DNA of 6,592 nucleotides. Source: Candidatus Bipolaricaulota bacterium. Its GTDB lineage: Bacteria; Bipolaricaulota; Bipolaricaulia; RBG-16-55-9. The translations under genes and the position numbers were made by a program. Positions 6,335 through 6,592 of the stretch are shown piece by piece. The notes under the pieces were generated by a model. That model saw only the letters and a list, made by a program, of their open reading frames with translations. It was not told where the DNA came from and ran no database searches. Each line of letters starts with the position of its first letter. Within the stretch, counting starts at the first letter, position 1. Where the stretch lies: the NCBI GenBank assembly GCA_015487455.1, contig WFPR01000011.1, forward strand, positions 1 through 6,592. Direction: 5' to 3'.

Positions 6335-6592
6335 ATGTGGGGTGTGAGCCGACGAGCGTTCCTTAAGGCGGCGCTGGGCGCGGGGGCGGCGCTCCTGGTG
6401 GCGCCGTGGCGCGTTCGGGCGAGCGCCCAGGAGCCCATCCTGCTGGGGCTGCAGGCGGATCTCACGGGCGTGCTGCCCGACTACGGCTACTGGCACCGCA
6501 AGGTGATCGAGGCAGCCGTCGCGAAGGTCAACGAGGCGGGCGGGATCGCGGGGCGTGAAGTCCGGTTGCTCGTGGAGGACACGGCCACCAGC
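6335..6592 (+). CDS. Tat-exported ABC transporter solute-binding protein, branched-chain amino acid/amide type, cut at its C-terminal side
   Basis: Only the first 86 codons are present. A twin-arginine signal opens the protein: SRRAFLK at 5-11 matches the Tat consensus closely. It is followed by a weakly hydrophobic Ala/Gly/Leu stretch and an ASA cleavage site (29-31), so the folded protein should be exported by Tat. The mature part begins with ILLGLQADLTG (36-46), then a helix ending KVNEAGGIAGREVRLLVED (64-82). This is the opening pattern of type-I periplasmic binding proteins that deliver branched-chain amino acids, amides or related compounds to ABC transporters (LivJ/LivK-like). The exact ligand cannot be told. 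The start is supported by GGGGTGAG at 6322-6329, 5 bases before the ATG. The gene is divergent from prfA across a short intergenic region; permease and ATPase genes may follow outside the window. Confidence 0.85.
   Translation, partial: MWGVSRRAFLKAALGAGAALLVAPWRVRASAQEPILLGLQADLTGVLPDYGYWHRKVIEAAVAKVNEAGGIAGREVRLLVEDTATS

Overview
The window is GC-rich bacterial chromosome with tightly packed genes and very G/C-biased third codon positions. Bacterial origin is secure: it carries a class I peptide release factor (RF1, prfA), a bacterial tRNA-Arg with encoded CCA, good Shine-Dalgarno sites and a Tat-type secretion signal. I cannot place the phylum. I see no transposase, integrase, CRISPR array or phage gene, so this reads as ordinary core and accessory chromosome rather than a mobile element.

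Left part, minus strand (1-2834): a promoter near 2805-2834 reads leftward into a large gene (177-2699). Its product is an exported von Willebrand factor A (vWA) domain protein. The vWA domain is followed by a coiled coil of more than 500 residues and a hydrophobic C-terminal segment that ends the protein. Next on the same strand, 47 bases further on, is the N-terminal end of a small membrane protein cut by the window edge (1-129). The two are probably one operon, with a GC-rich stem-loop between them.

Middle part, plus strand (2885-5043): a promoter with near-consensus -35 and -10 boxes sits just upstream of tRNA-Arg(CCU). An MFS transporter gene starts 12 bases after the tRNA CCA with no visible ribosome binding site, so tRNA and transporter probably share a transcript. 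The transporter gene overlaps by 14 bases a PPP-family metallophosphatase with a complete set of catalytic motifs.

Right part: prfA lies on the minus strand (5053-6186) and converges on the phosphatase gene with only 9 bases between the stop codons. Divergent from prfA, at 6335, begins a Tat-exported periplasmic solute-binding protein of the branched-chain amino acid/amide ABC transporter type, cut by the right edge. The shared intergenic region holds a likely -10 box, an inverted repeat and an AAC-rich short reading frame ahead of the transporter gene.

The least ordinary items are the long-stalked vWA protein with its downstream membrane partner, and the tRNA-transporter junction, which implies a leaderless or nearly leaderless mRNA after tRNA processing. 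I did not find a clearly new multi-gene system.
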